A stretch of DNA of 64,000 bases from Blastomussa wellsi (Eukaryota > Cnidaria > Anthozoa > Scleractinia > Plerogyridae). This document shows positions 39,117-51,441 of this stretch, in pieces. Within the stretch, counting starts at the first letter, position 1, and each line of letters starts with the position of its first letter. Below the pieces are notes generated by a model that worked only from the letters and a program-made list of their open reading frames with translations, searched no databases and was not told the origin of the DNA. The stretch is taken from positions 16,606,344-16,670,343 of the forward strand of contig OX393567.1 of the NCBI GenBank assembly GCA_947652115.1. Direction: 5' to 3'. Both the position numbers and the translations under genes were made by a program.

Positions 39117-42100
39117 TTAAGACGAGAAAAGAGCCTCAAGAAAAGGCCTTACATCACCTACAGTTGTCTGCCCTGCACCCTTTGGAAAAGGTTCCTTTGC
39201 AATGGGAGCTTGGTCTCTCATTATAGCCAGCAGTTCATAAGTACTAAAGTCCTTGGGCTTTGTGTTGAGGGCCTTGACTAGCATCTCGCTAGGAGCTCCC
39301 CCACTCTGAAGGCTCTTTACTAACATGATGAATAACAAAGTTGGGTTCCCGCTACTCTTTCCACAACAGGAAACAAAATCAATGGCCTCTTCCCACATGT
39401 GACTGCTCAGAAGTAGATGGAGAGCTTGAGCGTCTTGACCAGCTGAGTAACAGAGTTGAGAGTGAGCCAGGATGGACTCGGTGTTTACATCTGTGGTACA
39501 CAACACAGGGAGGCATTCTAGCACAGATTGGGTTACATATTCCTACAGGGAAAATGATAAAAATATTACAAAATTGTCGGAGACTTCATGTTTTGTGACA
39601 GTTACGAACCTTGTGACAGATGTTTAAAATAAGTCTAGCCATCAAGAGACAATGAACACTTTAGCTACAGGAATTAATTGACTTTTCTGATTATCACCTA
39701 GTAACAACCAATCACATTCTCAATGTACTACCATGAAATCAAGCATACTTTTTCTACGTAATTTCAGAGTAGCTCTTGCACAACTGTTGTACTGAGTGAA
39801 TAAAGAGGCGAGCCAAGCAATTAGAAAATCGACTCTACTGACTGTCTTAAAGTGTAGTTCTGAAGTTCTGGTAAACCCTAGTGAACAGGGCTAAGTAGAT
39901 TAACATTCAGTTAATTTAAGAATTTGACAATCTTTGAAGAAAAACTATTTGAAAGTCAACAGGAAAAAAAGAAACAAATTACTCACTGATAAAAAAGAAT
40001 GTTCATTTTGTCATGAGCATGGGATAAAGAAAAAATCTGAGTCCTCGAAAGGGTGTGCTCTAACAAAACTGAGCTATGGAGAATACTTGGTGATCACGAG
40101 CTACGAGATTTATTGCTGTGAAGAGGAGATTTGAGAAAAATTTCCTGAACTTCAAAAAAATAATTATATTCAGTTAACAAATCAAATCTATACCAACAAG
40201 AAGTCAGGGGAAGTGGTTGAAAGAGAGAGACATAGTTAGTAATCCCAATATAACAGTAAACTGGAAAAAAATAATATGCATTGCCTGTCACCTTTGTGTA
40301 CAAGAGAGTTAAAGCTTAGAGAGTTCCAATTTAAATTCCTTCAGAGAAAAATCGCCACAAATGACTTTCTGTACAAGATAGGTATTAAACAAAAAGATTC
40401 TCTTTCATCTATTTTGGACTTGCAAACCGACACAGAACTTCTGGAAGAGCATCTTCGAGTGGATTTCTCAAAACTTCAAAGATTTACAAAACGTTTCTCC
40501 TTCAATGACTCTCTTTCTTGGTCTCAATGATAATTTAAAAGATGTTCTCTTTCATCACCTACTCCTTATGGCCAGATATTACATTATACAACTGCAGACT
40601 TAGGAACGAGCTTCCTAAGTTACAGGTGTATATACAACTACTTATGAATTCAATGGAAGTTGAAAAGCAAACTGCATTCCACAATAACAATGCAAACCTC
40701 TTTGCAAAGAAGTGGTCTTGTTTTCAAAATAACCTCTCACAAAATGTATTGCATTAACAATATACAGATATGGTTAGAACCCTTCAACGTTAAACCAAAT
40801 ATCTCGTATGACTTTAAGTGATTTCCTTATTTGTATTGTACAGTAGTATATATATGCAAATACTACTTTATGCAGGTTAATATTTGTTGTAAAATGTAGT
40901 TAAATGTTAATTTAACTAAGTTAATGACGAGGAGCAAGTTTGCCTAGTGGTTGGTGTGACATTAGCATTTATTGGCTCGGGGGTCTTAAGAATTTTGTGT
41001 TGTTGTTATGCCTTTTATGAGTGCATCATAGCATGTGCTTGTAGCTTTCCTCAGCATACAGGGTGATTTTGTAGCTCGCAATTTTTAGTGTTCCCTCCCT
41101 CATCTCCCCTTTTTCACGTTAGTTTTTACTTACTTAAGCACTAAATTGCCACTCAAAGACAGATTTTTCTTGAAAAAACTGTGTACCTTACAACCAAATA
41201 ACTACGGTATGTAGTGCTACTGAATATTGTACTTCATCTTTTCTTCCTCTGAACTTCTAGTTCAGTGTGACGGGTGCTCGGGCTGGGGCTGGGTTAGGCA
41301 GGCAGGGGCTCATGGCTGGGTCGCGGGTAGGGCAGGCTTTTGGAGTGCATCTGGGTTTGGGGTCGGCAGCTCCAGCCCCGGATTCCTGGGGACCCAACCA
41401 CCATTTGCGATGAAGGCGTTAATACTACTATACGTATGTTAATAAAAAAATTAACAAATCATTAATTATATATTTCAAACCTCAGTTCTCTCATCTGCTT
41501 CTTCAAGCTGAATTGTATCCATTCCTTTCTCCACCAATCTCAAAAGCCAATCAGATTTTGAGTCGTAAAATATCCGCAGAAGAATGCTCAAGATGGCATT
41601 GTAGGGCTCTTTGTGGGCTATTCTACTCTTCTGCCACTGGCCATTTCTCCACTCAAGTCTGAAAAGATATTTGAGATTCATTTACATTCTAAGATGAGGA
41701 TGACTACAAGGAGATATTTTCAATGCTAAACTAGTGTGCACGCATGAACCAGCGTCATTTTGGAGAGAAAACATGACAGCCATTGTCTTACTTTCTTCTT
41801 TGACTATGAGTTTCAGTGAGAATGCCCCCAGAGGCAATTATCTTGACAGTTATCAGCTGCCTGCTAGTTAGTGTCTTATACATGTAAATCCACCAAATCT
41901 GGTTCACAATGGGAGGGCTGGGCTGGGTTGGGTTAAGGTGCTGGGAGGGTGGGAGCAGTTATCTAATTCACCCTCAAAGGCTGTCTGATGCAGTGGCTTA
42001 TGTTAAAATCTACGTGAAGCCCAAATGTACATTTTTTTGACAGCAGGCCCCCTCCTTAATGGATCTGGGTCTGGATGAGTAGGCCCCTTTAACTCAATGT

Positions 42101-45100
42101 CTGGATCTGCTACTGTGAAGAAAGAAACAGCTAAATTTTATGGGATTTCACCAGATTCTCAGGCAGTCTGCCACCAAGTGACCTCTGGTATTCCAGACCA
42201 ATATACTTACCCTGACCCCAATCACTTTGCAGCTTTACAGAAGGGAGCTCAAATTTGTTTACATTACTTGTGTAATGCTAACCAGAAGCTCTCCTTGGTT
42301 TCAGACTAGGTTGACTACACGGAAGAATATGATATGCATAAGCTGCACCCTTTTCCTAAATAAAAATTTAAGTCACAAATTGGGGGGTGTGGCTTATCTA
42401 TGGCACCATCTGTGGTTGGAGTTCTCAAATGTCTAATTCATATTCATAAAAACTTCTAAGAGGCCACTGAAAAACAACACCCGGTATGTAACAAACTGAA
42501 AGCATGCTTGTGAGTGCTCACAAGGCAAATAGCCAGCCATTTCACTGTTCTTATCAATATATGTATTGGATTCAAAGCCTTGTTCTGCTGGAAGTTGTTT
42601 TCCTGCCTGCTGCAAGTTTCCAGTCATTTTGATAGACGTGGTATTCCGCCTAATTGAAAGTAAATTCTTCCGGTAATTAAAAGTGGTAAAGCTTTTGGAC
42701 TCCTTGCAGTGAACGTACATGCACTTCTCTGTAAATAAGACTGACATTTTCACCAAACTAACCTGTAAATTTTTGTATATCTCTGTTTCCACTGGCTTTC
42801 CTGTGAGTCAACCTGATCTGAATCAATGTTTAAATACTCTGCCACACATTCTAGAACCTTTTGTGGTTGTTGGTGACTTAATGTGCTCAGCCTTTCCAGT
42901 GACATCATGTCTAGCGGGCCACTATCAAAAGCATCCAACAAAGCAGGAACTTCCTGAACAACAGAGTTTGTTGGAAGTGAGGGTGATTGCATCATTTCTT
43001 TGAAACCAGAATCAATCGCAGACATACGCTGTTTGCTCAGTAAAAGAAATTCACTCATGTATGGTATCAACAACTCATTTAAAAAGGTCTTGTTTGCTCC
43101 GGATTTGTCTACACTTTCACTCACATATTGTTCAAGTTTTTGGAGAACAAATTCTCTGTGTATTGGATGCTCCCAGAGCAGTGAAAGGGCTATCGCTGGG
43201 CTCTGAGCATGTTCACTTACTAAGAGATCAAGAAAAAAATCAGGGATCTCTTTATCATTTCCATTACAATCTGACAAGATTCTTGAGCATACAATAGCAT
43301 CCAATGCCAGCTTAGCTGCCCTGTGATTGACATTCCACTTCACCAAGTGACTTGCTGCAAAAAGTGGGCCAGAAAATATCCTTTCATTGCCTGCATGAAG
43401 AGACTGTTCAGTAGCATGGATTGAAGATCTCTCAGAAGTTATCTGATCTTTTACAAATCCAGGAATGACAAAATTTTCAGATGAGTTGTCAAATTCAGTT
43501 CGCTGACATGCATCACCTGTAACAAAACAATTCTTATGTGAAACACTGGTTTTATTATGTAATTCATTTGACCTTTCCAGAATCCTTGAAGAATCAGCTT
43601 CTCTAGTTACGAAGTTTGTGGAATTAACAGATGATCTGATGCATTCGGAAATTTCAAGAACAGTTCCTGACTGAAGCTTCCAAATTCCACTGATCGACCA
43701 AAATCCAATTGAATTAACCAAATGAAAACTCTTCCACATATGAATCTTCTGTCCCAGCAAGTCCTTAAGCCTGCAAATTTCAGCTCCACTGTGAATGTCA
43801 TAAAGTGCAATTACTCCTGAGTGCCATACCAGTCCAACAATGAGGTCAAAAGTGAAAAAGAGTGAAATTTTGTCATTGTGAAATGAAGAATCCAAAATCA
43901 GTTTAACAAGCGGTGTTAAGACAGGGTCTCTTTCTTCAAGTTTGAAATATGACAATTCTGAATTGCTGTTAAGTACAAGAAGTTCATTTGTTGTAGGGTG
44001 AGATGTAATAGCGACAAGATGGTGCCTGGCACACTTTCTGCTTGATGTCCATGGGCAAACTAACTCTGCAACTATTGCTCTGAAGTCAAATTTGTCAACA
44101 TCTCCAACAAAACCATAATTCCAAATATAAATCTGCCAAAAAAAGAATTAGAAGAAAACTTCAGAATGTCCAGTTTAAAGTTAAATACTATAAATCCTCT
44201 GGAAATAAGCCCTAAAGGAGGCTCGAAAGGGTTTTCAGCTGCACGCACGCTTTCATTGCTCGTGTCAGCTTTGGATCCAAATTTACATTAAAGATTCTTG
44301 CGCTATGTCTGAAATTGGCTAAACCGGAAATGAAACGTGCAAAATAACATTTCTTTTTGTTTCGAAAACTAACTCGGTGACCTACCTTGATTTTTTGCAT
44401 GCGGTTAACATCCAGTACGCTTATTCAAATAAAAAAGTTTGGGCAAAACTGTGTTGTGGAATTGCGCATTTTTTAATATAGCTAAATTTCCACAACACAG
44501 ATTACTGGCAGATAAAATACAGAATTGAGCGAGCTTTTAAATAACGAAATAAAAATGGGAGGTCACTGACTTTGTTTTTAAGATAATTGGCAAAAACTGA
44601 AATTTGGGGATTCCTTTGTCACTGTTGCGGTGTTGCCATGGTAACCGCTATGACATCATAAACATTCTTAAAGTATTACCCAATAACAGAGTTCTAAATC
44701 TATTCATACTTTGTTCAAATGATCGTAAAAACTTTTCCGTAGTCCTGCATCGTTTTATAAGTACTGTAAAAGTGAGAAAACTCTTTTGAGCCTCCTTAAA
44801 CAAAAGCCCTGCCTCCCTCCCTCCACCCCTCTCAAACCGAAGCCCAACAGATCTCTGACACAAAGCGTCCTTTGTAATCATAAAATTAATAAGCTCCCCT
44901 AGAACATAAGCTCATGGAGTAATAGATATTTAGTACAATTTCAGACTGAGGTATTAATATTAAAAATATTGGCCATTCTGATTGGTTAAGAATCTCTGCT
45001 TATGATGCTTTTATCACCCTGTGAGAGAAAATACCTCAATGTGGTGGGAAACGACCCAGTCAGAAAGGTGGCAGATAAAGAGTAAAGAGAGTGCTGCATT

Positions 45101-45154
45101 CTCCCTTGTATGGGATGCTAGTCCAGCATTAAATTTACCAGTACCCATTTATAC

Positions 45155-45185
<31 letters not shown>

Positions 45186-47910
45186 ATTTTTTTAAACCAG
45201 TTTGATTTTTATTTCCCTTTGTCTCATGTTGATTAGCATAATCTGACACAAAGAGAAATCAATATCAAACTGGTTTAAAAAATGTTAAACCAGGGATAAA
45301 TTTAAACCACAACATACACATGGGTGAAGAGAAGTACTTTTAAAGCAAAGTGTCTTGCCCAAGAACAGAATGCAGTGCCCCCCACCAGGGTTTGAACCTG
45401 GACCGTCCGACCCGGAATCCAGCGCGCCGGAATCCAGCACACTGATAACCATTAGGCCACCCCACCCCCCTTACAAGCACAATGTAGGGTGATGACTGAG
45501 AATAAACGGTAAGAGAAGATGGAAGTTTAGATTTCCCCACCCACCCTCACTGTAGAGTGAATTGGTCTGCATAGTATGTTAGGGACCGATCATTTATTAT
45601 ATCCCAGGGGGAGGGGGGGGCGGTGGTTTTTAAAAAAGTGTGGTGTTTCTAAACTGTATCCCCCAAAAATAATTACTTAAGAAAAGTATGCCCCCTTCCT
45701 CACACATACATATTTTTATCCTATTTTTTAATATCTCTTTTATCTTTTCTCTCGTTTAGTGTATGTATTTTCTACCTTGTTTATAATAAGTTTAGCTGTT
45801 TTTGTGTGAATAAAATTGTTATCATTCTTTTTTATAGTTTTATATGCCTGCAGGCGTCTGCCTGTAACCCTGGTGAGTTACGGTACATAATATGGTACAT
45901 GATAAAGTCCTGACACGGGTGCGCACATTTAGTATGGCGACTATCTAGTGAGACGCGGGGGCACGCAACGAGTCTGTTCCTCACTTTATCTGTTCCCCAG
46001 CACAAATGTTGCTGGCTGGCTAGCCAAGTGGTTCATTATTATGTTTTCTCATGGGGGTTGTCACTGAAAAAAACACTACTTCTGCGCTGGCCAATTGAAA
46101 CTTGGAGGGGCGACTGAAGAAACTGCTTGACGAAGGCTTGAATCTCGTTGAGAAGAGTGGATTTCAAGGGTTTTCAGTGCCATTTCCACACGTTTGTTGT
46201 TTGTTCTAATTGCTGGCTGGGAGAAAAATATGGATCACGTTCTGGCAAAAGGTAGAGATAAATTTTTCCCAGCAACACTCAAGAACACCTGTAAATGTTT
46301 TAATATCATACATTTTCATTCATTTGGATAAAAGAATGTATTTTGCCACAGTTTGTTCATTGGGTGTCCCTCGAGGCAGAGATATCTCTGAATTGCAGAG
46401 CTACAGATTCCAACCCTTGAAATAGAAAAAAGGTAGGTTTTGGGAGCGAGCACGAGCGCAAAAGGCGCGAGTTTCTATTATCTACAAATGTAGGCCTCTA
46501 AGATGCCATTTCCTGCATTCTGAAAGGTAACAAGGCTAGGATTGTCCCAGTTGTAAAACGTTTAGACTTCCATTGCTGTGTCATAAAATTTGACCCCCCC
46601 CCCCCACACATTTCTTGCAAGATAAAAGTGTACCTCCCAAAATGGAGCTCGTTTCAAAATTGAACCCCCCCTCCAAAACCACTGCCCCCCACTGGGACGT
46701 AATAAACGATTGGTCCCTTATTTTGGAATGCATTTCTTAACAAACCTTTAAGGACCTCTGAACAAATGTCCAAAAGAGAATAAAACTTCCCAACTCCTCA
46801 GGAAAGTCAGGAACAAGACAAATGCTTCTGCCAATGACATGCAAAGACATGGCTGGGCAGCCATGAAGAACGGCAACCAGTGGTCCAACAGCAACCACAG
46901 TATTGTTTCCTAGTCTTTCAGAGACAGTCACATCTCGCAAACAAACACAGCAGGTTATCAAATTTGATGTGGAGACGGAACGACGCTCGCACCAAAAGAA
47001 TGAGTTCACTAGCGGGTGAAGTATGACATGTAAGATTTCAACTCCTTTTGTGTTACTCAGTTGAAACTCATTTTTCTTCATCCACTTGTAATTAGATTGA
47101 GTAAATTCCCAACACTCTGTGATGCTGTTTTGGTGCACAATGAAGATAAGTGATGGATTTTCGACGCTAGGCAAAACACTCACAATGGGAGATTCTTGAT
47201 CTGAAATAGAGGGAAAACCACATTGAAACAAACATATAAGAGCCTTCTCTGTTGCAAGGCTCAGACGGATATTCTCAAAAAAAAATTATGCAAGAGTCCG
47301 CAGCCTGTTTTTCGTCGCGCACTCTTGTCTCACCTAAATCCATCCTCACGAGTCTTAACCCCGGCCGATTTCTGTACTTCCATAGTGAAACATCGAGAGA
47401 AAAACAGACTGCAAGCAGTCTACATCAAACCATGCTAAATAAACATGTCTGATTACAACAACAAATTAAGAACACAAACAAACGCAAACTTAAGGCACAC
47501 ATTAACCAATTAAGTCCTTCAGATCACACGCCTTCAACCTGTTTACCGCCCATACCTTGTAAAAGAAGGCTTTCACTTTCGGGTGTCCACTTCGATCGAG
47601 GAATAGATTCGAAAGCGTGTAAGTTCCGCCCGACATTAGTAGCGACAAAAACATGACCACAACTCCCCCACACATTCACTAGCTCGGCCTGATCGAGATT
47701 TTCCTCTGATTTCCGGTTAATAAGACTCCCCAGCTTCGAGCTGTCACGAAGCCCAAATCCCGCATCGTCAATATTTTTCAGAGAAAATACCATAAGGAAT
47801 ATAGTGTTGTTATAAACGACCTTCTTGTTGGGAATCAGGTAACATCTCGTGACTTGATTGTTGTTTTCGGTGGGGGCTGACGAGCTTCCGCTTAGCACCC
47901 ACGCCTTCAT
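39117..47910 (-). CDS. HPS6: HPS6, BLOC-2 complex subunit 3
   Basis: Five exons with GT-AG borders join without a break: 47910-47556, 47200-46746, 44132-42763, 41658-41481, 39542-39117, giving 927 codons (human about 775). Identification rests on blocks alignable to vertebrate HPS6: FFWCERRS, CCVCLRD, VLHGCPAMSLHVIGRSICLV in exon 2; FDFRAIVAEL in exon 3; KEPFPKGAGQTTVGDVRPFL at the C-terminus. HPS6 joins HPS3 and HPS5 in BLOC-2, which directs cargo to lysosome-related organelles and links to dynactin. An N-terminal beta-propeller-like half and helical C-terminal half are expected. The 5' end abuts the assembly gap, so upstream non-coding exons may be missing. Confidence 0.85.
40290..40757 (+). 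pseudogene. LINE reverse-transcriptase C-terminal relic
   Basis: Frames encode RELKLREFQFKFLQRKIATN and DFLYKIGIKQKDS followed, after frame changes, by YNCRLRNELPKLQVYIQLLM. These match the region after the RT domain in L1/Tx1-like LINEs, including the HLFW-type zinc-knuckle area (now broken). It is a 3' fragment lying in the last intron of HPS6, in the opposite orientation to that gene. Confidence 0.65.
45110..45475 (-). repeat. tRNA-like SINE interrupted by a MITE
   Basis: The minus strand shows GGTGGCCTAATGGTTATCAG (A-box-like, about 45443-45465) and CCAGGTTCAAACCCTGG (B-box-like, about 45387-45404). The body then has AGACACTTTGCT and GGGATGCTAGTCC as in the copy at 48475-48718. A 157-bp MITE splits it at the TTATACA position. 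Part of the tRNA-like head is duplicated (GCGCGCTGGATTCCGG). Confidence 0.7.
45157..45313. mobile_element. 157-bp MITE nested in the SINE
   Basis: Its ends, GTTGTGGTTTAAATTTATCC and the reverse complement, pair nearly perfectly. Its inner arms (TTTAAACCAGTTTGAT) pair too. Flanks ATACAT (45151-45156) and ATACAC (45314-45319) look like a target duplication with one change. The SINE sequence continues on both sides. Confidence 0.7.
45582..46717. mobile_element. Harbinger-like non-autonomous DNA transposon, about 1.1 kb
   Basis: TTA flanks both sides (45579-45581, 46718-46720). The ends GGGACCGATCATTTATTA and TAATAAACGATTGGTCCC pair with few mismatches, followed inward by G-rich/C-rich blocks. 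A 3-bp TTA duplication with GGG-starting TIRs is typical of PIF/Harbinger. No transposase frame was found. It lies within HPS6 intron 2. Confidence 0.65.
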
Positions 47911-47985
47911 ATCTGGCCGCTACCCTGGATTTCCAACTCGTTGCAAAAAAGTTCTTTTACAGACACCATTAATATTTCACTTTGG

Positions 47986-48185
47986 NNNNNNNNNNNNNNN
48001 NNNNNNNNNNNNNNNNNNNNNNNNNNNNNNNNNNNNNNNNNNNNNNNNNNNNNNNNNNNNNNNNNNNNNNNNNNNNNNNNNNNNNNNNNNNNNNNNNNNN
48101 NNNNNNNNNNNNNNNNNNNNNNNNNNNNNNNNNNNNNNNNNNNNNNNNNNNNNNNNNNNNNNNNNNNNNNNNNNNNNNNNNNNNN
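47986..48185. other. Assembly gap (200 N)
   Basis: Exactly 200 undetermined bases, so a conventional gap size rather than a measured length. It lies 75 bp upstream of the HPS6 start codon. Confidence 0.99.
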
Positions 48186-48413
48186 AATTCAGAAGACGCG
48201 CGATTTTTCCATGAGTTTACTGGCACAATAAACCATAGCTGATTGACCAATCAGAGCGCGCGCATTGATTTGGTTATTATATAAATATTTATAGTATTGA
48301 ACACTCTATTAGGCCAACGGACAATACAAAGGGACTGGATCCTGCATGGTTGGATCTGATCAGCAAATGTAACAAATTAAAAGAACTGAACACAGAAAGG
48401 CTGACCATACAGT

Positions 48414-48718
48414 GGGGGGGGGGGGGGGGGGGGGGGGTGGTAAAGCCTCGTGCCTAGTGGCCCATACTGCCGGAGCTTATCCCGGTTTCAGTAGCATTAA
48501 GCAGCTAGGAATATTTCTACTCCCCCCTGGATGGGATGCTAGTCCATCATAGGGTTACCCCCAGCAGTAAATTCGCTGGTACCCATTTATACACCTGGGC
48601 GGAGAGAGGCACTGTGAGAGTAAAGTGTCTTGCCCAAGAACAGAACGCAGAGACCCGGCCAGAACCCGGACCGTCCGATCCGGAGTCCAGCAAACTAACC
48701 ATTAGGCCACCGCGCCTC
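48414..48718 (-). repeat. tRNA-like SINE, fullest copy
   Basis: The minus-strand head has GGTGGCCTAATGGTTAGTTT (A-box-like) and GGTCCGGGTTCTGG (B-box-like). The body has GGGCAAGACACTTTAC, TATAAATGGGTACCAG and GACTAGCATCCCATCCAG, and the copy ends at a G homopolymer (48414-48437 on +). Shorter relatives lie at 9558-9662 and 45110-45475. Confidence 0.75.
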
Positions 48719-51021
48719 CCACAATACGGTTGGGATTAACTATTATTCCCTTTCCAATATTTCATCAGGCACAAGCCTGGGGAATGATGATTAGCTTGAA
48801 ATAAATTAAATAGCTCTTATTGAAGTCGAGCCTGCAATAATATATTCTTTTGTAAAGACAGCACGCGAACGAGGCGAAAGGGTCAAAACATCGGACAACA
48901 CAATGTACAATGACCCGTTAGCCTCGTTTGTATGTCAAACCGCTGAGAACTCAAATAAGAGCCATTGGTCAGACCTGGCCGGCTTGAACAGAGTATTATA
49001 CCAGTTTTTGATCGTGTCTAGTTTGCCTTAAATTTCCAAATGAAAAGGGAAGCTAACTCAGATGTTGGATTTCATGAACCAAAAGGTGTAAAATAGGGTA
49101 TACCTAGCTAGGAAGCACACTTCCACCAAGCTAAGATTTCTACCAATCAGTCATCGCACAAGTGACAAAGAGGATATCTGCATAAAAATAGCATTCAATT
49201 CCCTGAGGATAGGTTTGGGACACCAACATGGCCACCGTTTCTTTGTCTTGGTACAATTTGCACTCTGTGCTTGGCTCAGGAAACTAAACGTGACATGTCA
49301 CACAACGATTTTGGGGGAAAAAGATTGTGTGACAAGGGGCAAACCATTTCTCTCTTCAAGATAATTTTTGCATCATCTGAAGACCACCTCAAAATGCCTG
49401 AGAAGTCAATGATTCTTTATATTAACCAAACAGAAAATTGCACCGAATTTCTGAACACAACTTTCACTTCATATACCATTACTTTAGCTAGATTTGTACA
49501 TCCTTCTTTCGGTACACTCTTTCTGACTTGCATATCAGTTGTGTCTTTTGACGCCAGAAATCCCTTGATGGGGGGAGGGGGGTTGGGGGAAAGGGATCTG
49601 AATCCCCGCCTTCCTGTGCCTTTCACTCCTGGCTCCCACCTCTGCTTTATTTCTATTGCAAAATATTACACAATGGAAATTTTTTAGCTATTTTATCCGG
49701 TTCCTACCAGCTTGTGGTTCCCACTTCCTACCGACTCTTCTCTTGCCTCCCGTACCCCTTATGCCACCTATCCTACCAAGCTCCTGCCCTCCCCCCAACC
49801 GTCCCCCACCACTTGATGATATTCCTTGCCTTCTTAGCACATAGATATTTGATGATCATCATGTGAGGTGGTGTAGTAATGATGGAAATGACCAATGGTA
49901 ATTAAAAATGCCAGGTGTTTCAACACAACTGCCATTGAAGTAGTAACAACTGCTTGACGGACAGCAGCAACAGGAGATATATATAACTGATAAAATTAAT
50001 ATTTCGTTAACACTGCTAAGTTGATAATTAGCAGTTGATAAGGGTTGGGGGAGAATTAGGAAATAAGACTACAGAACAAATGTGGGAAAGTAAAAACATC
50101 TTTAAGTTTTTTAATAACATTAAATATTAATAGTATTAATATTTAATATTAATAACATTAACTTAAAAAATGCTTAATTAAACTCGTAATATCTTACTAA
50201 CTTGAACTGCATAAAAAGCCATTTTCCAATAAAACAACTGGCCAAGGAAAGGATCAAAAATGTCACCTTTAAAATGTCCTGACTGTAAATCGGTAAATAC
50301 ACTAACAAACAGATAAAGTTTAGTTGTCGTTATTTCTGAAAGCAGAATACCTTCACCTGCTAACATTCTTTTACAACTAATTGAGAAAAAATACAGTCTT
50401 AATAAAGTTCTAATCCATGGGCAGCAGTTTGCGTAATGAAACAAAATTGTTGAATTTTCCATGAGAATGCTGCATTTAGAGGTATAAATGCAATATACAT
50501 TTTGGCTCCAAACATTTTCAGATTGAACTCAGACAAAGGTTTAAGGAAGCAAAGTGCTTTTTAGCATTAGTGTACTACAACCTTGCTTTACAAATTGTCT
50601 GAATTATTAACTTGGTGGACCTGCAATAAGTAGCTTCAGTAGTAAAATACAAAGTGTTTGAACAATCTTCAGCTTTTTAAATTCATTACTGTTTTCGTTT
50701 CTAACCCTCTAAAGTTAATTTGAGACAAAATTAATCATTACACATTCAACAGTCAATAACCACATAGCCACACTGGCAAAATGGAAGTTAAACTTATGCT
50801 AAAGAAATAATCTATATATTAATTAGCTCAAGTTAAATATTTACCATAGTGTTCTGACACCTACACACAAGTCTGATGAAAAGAGTTTCAAAAGTTTGAG
50901 GGATTCATTCATGGAATAAAAGTTACATTATTCATAATATTCTAGAGATATGTTTGGTGTCAAGTTCTTTAACAAACATCTTGTTCCAATGAATCACAAG
51001 CCTCTTCATGTCTTGTCCAAT
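48719..51021. other. Intergenic stretch between HPS6 and the KDEL receptor
   Basis: No gene was recognised. An AT-rich palindrome (TAATATTAATAC-type units) lies at about 50106-50165. A frame at 49271-49687 shows no family resemblance and runs through G-rich and pyrimidine-rich simple sequence. The right end should hold the KDEL receptor 3' UTR. Confidence 0.4.
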
Positions 51022-51253
51022 TTAAGCTGGTAATTTCAGAGACTTTCCTTTGAGAACTGCAAAAACAAACAAATTAGCAATAAAAATTATTATTATTATT
51101 AAATTGTTATTGTTATTATTATTATTATTCAACATAGAATTGGCATCAACAAGAACTCGGAAAAAATCCGAGTCCCAGATGGACATAAGTGGTTCTTAAG
51201 TGGTTCTTGTTGATGCCAATTCTATGTTGATTTATTTCTTCATTGCTCTCTTG

Positions 51254-51318
<65 letters not shown>

Positions 51319-51409
51319 GATCATCATCATTATTATATTGCAAAGAAGTTAGGGTATGACAAAAAAGGACAAATCATTAATTTGGGAATGTTGTCTTAAT
51401 ATTTTCTTT

Positions 51410-51441
<32 letters not shown>

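Noticed and set aside
45380..45470. Candidate tRNA gene on the minus strand
   Set aside because: A and B boxes are present, but the head is internally duplicated and continues into the SINE body.
47858..48250. Frames running through the N gap
   Set aside because: The residues are undetermined; no coding claim can be made.
49271..49687. 138-codon frame with hydrophobic patches
   Set aside because: No family resemblance and it runs through G-rich and pyrimidine-rich simple sequence.
51146..51343. Asn-repeat protein frame
   Set aside because: It is the translation of an ATT microsatellite.
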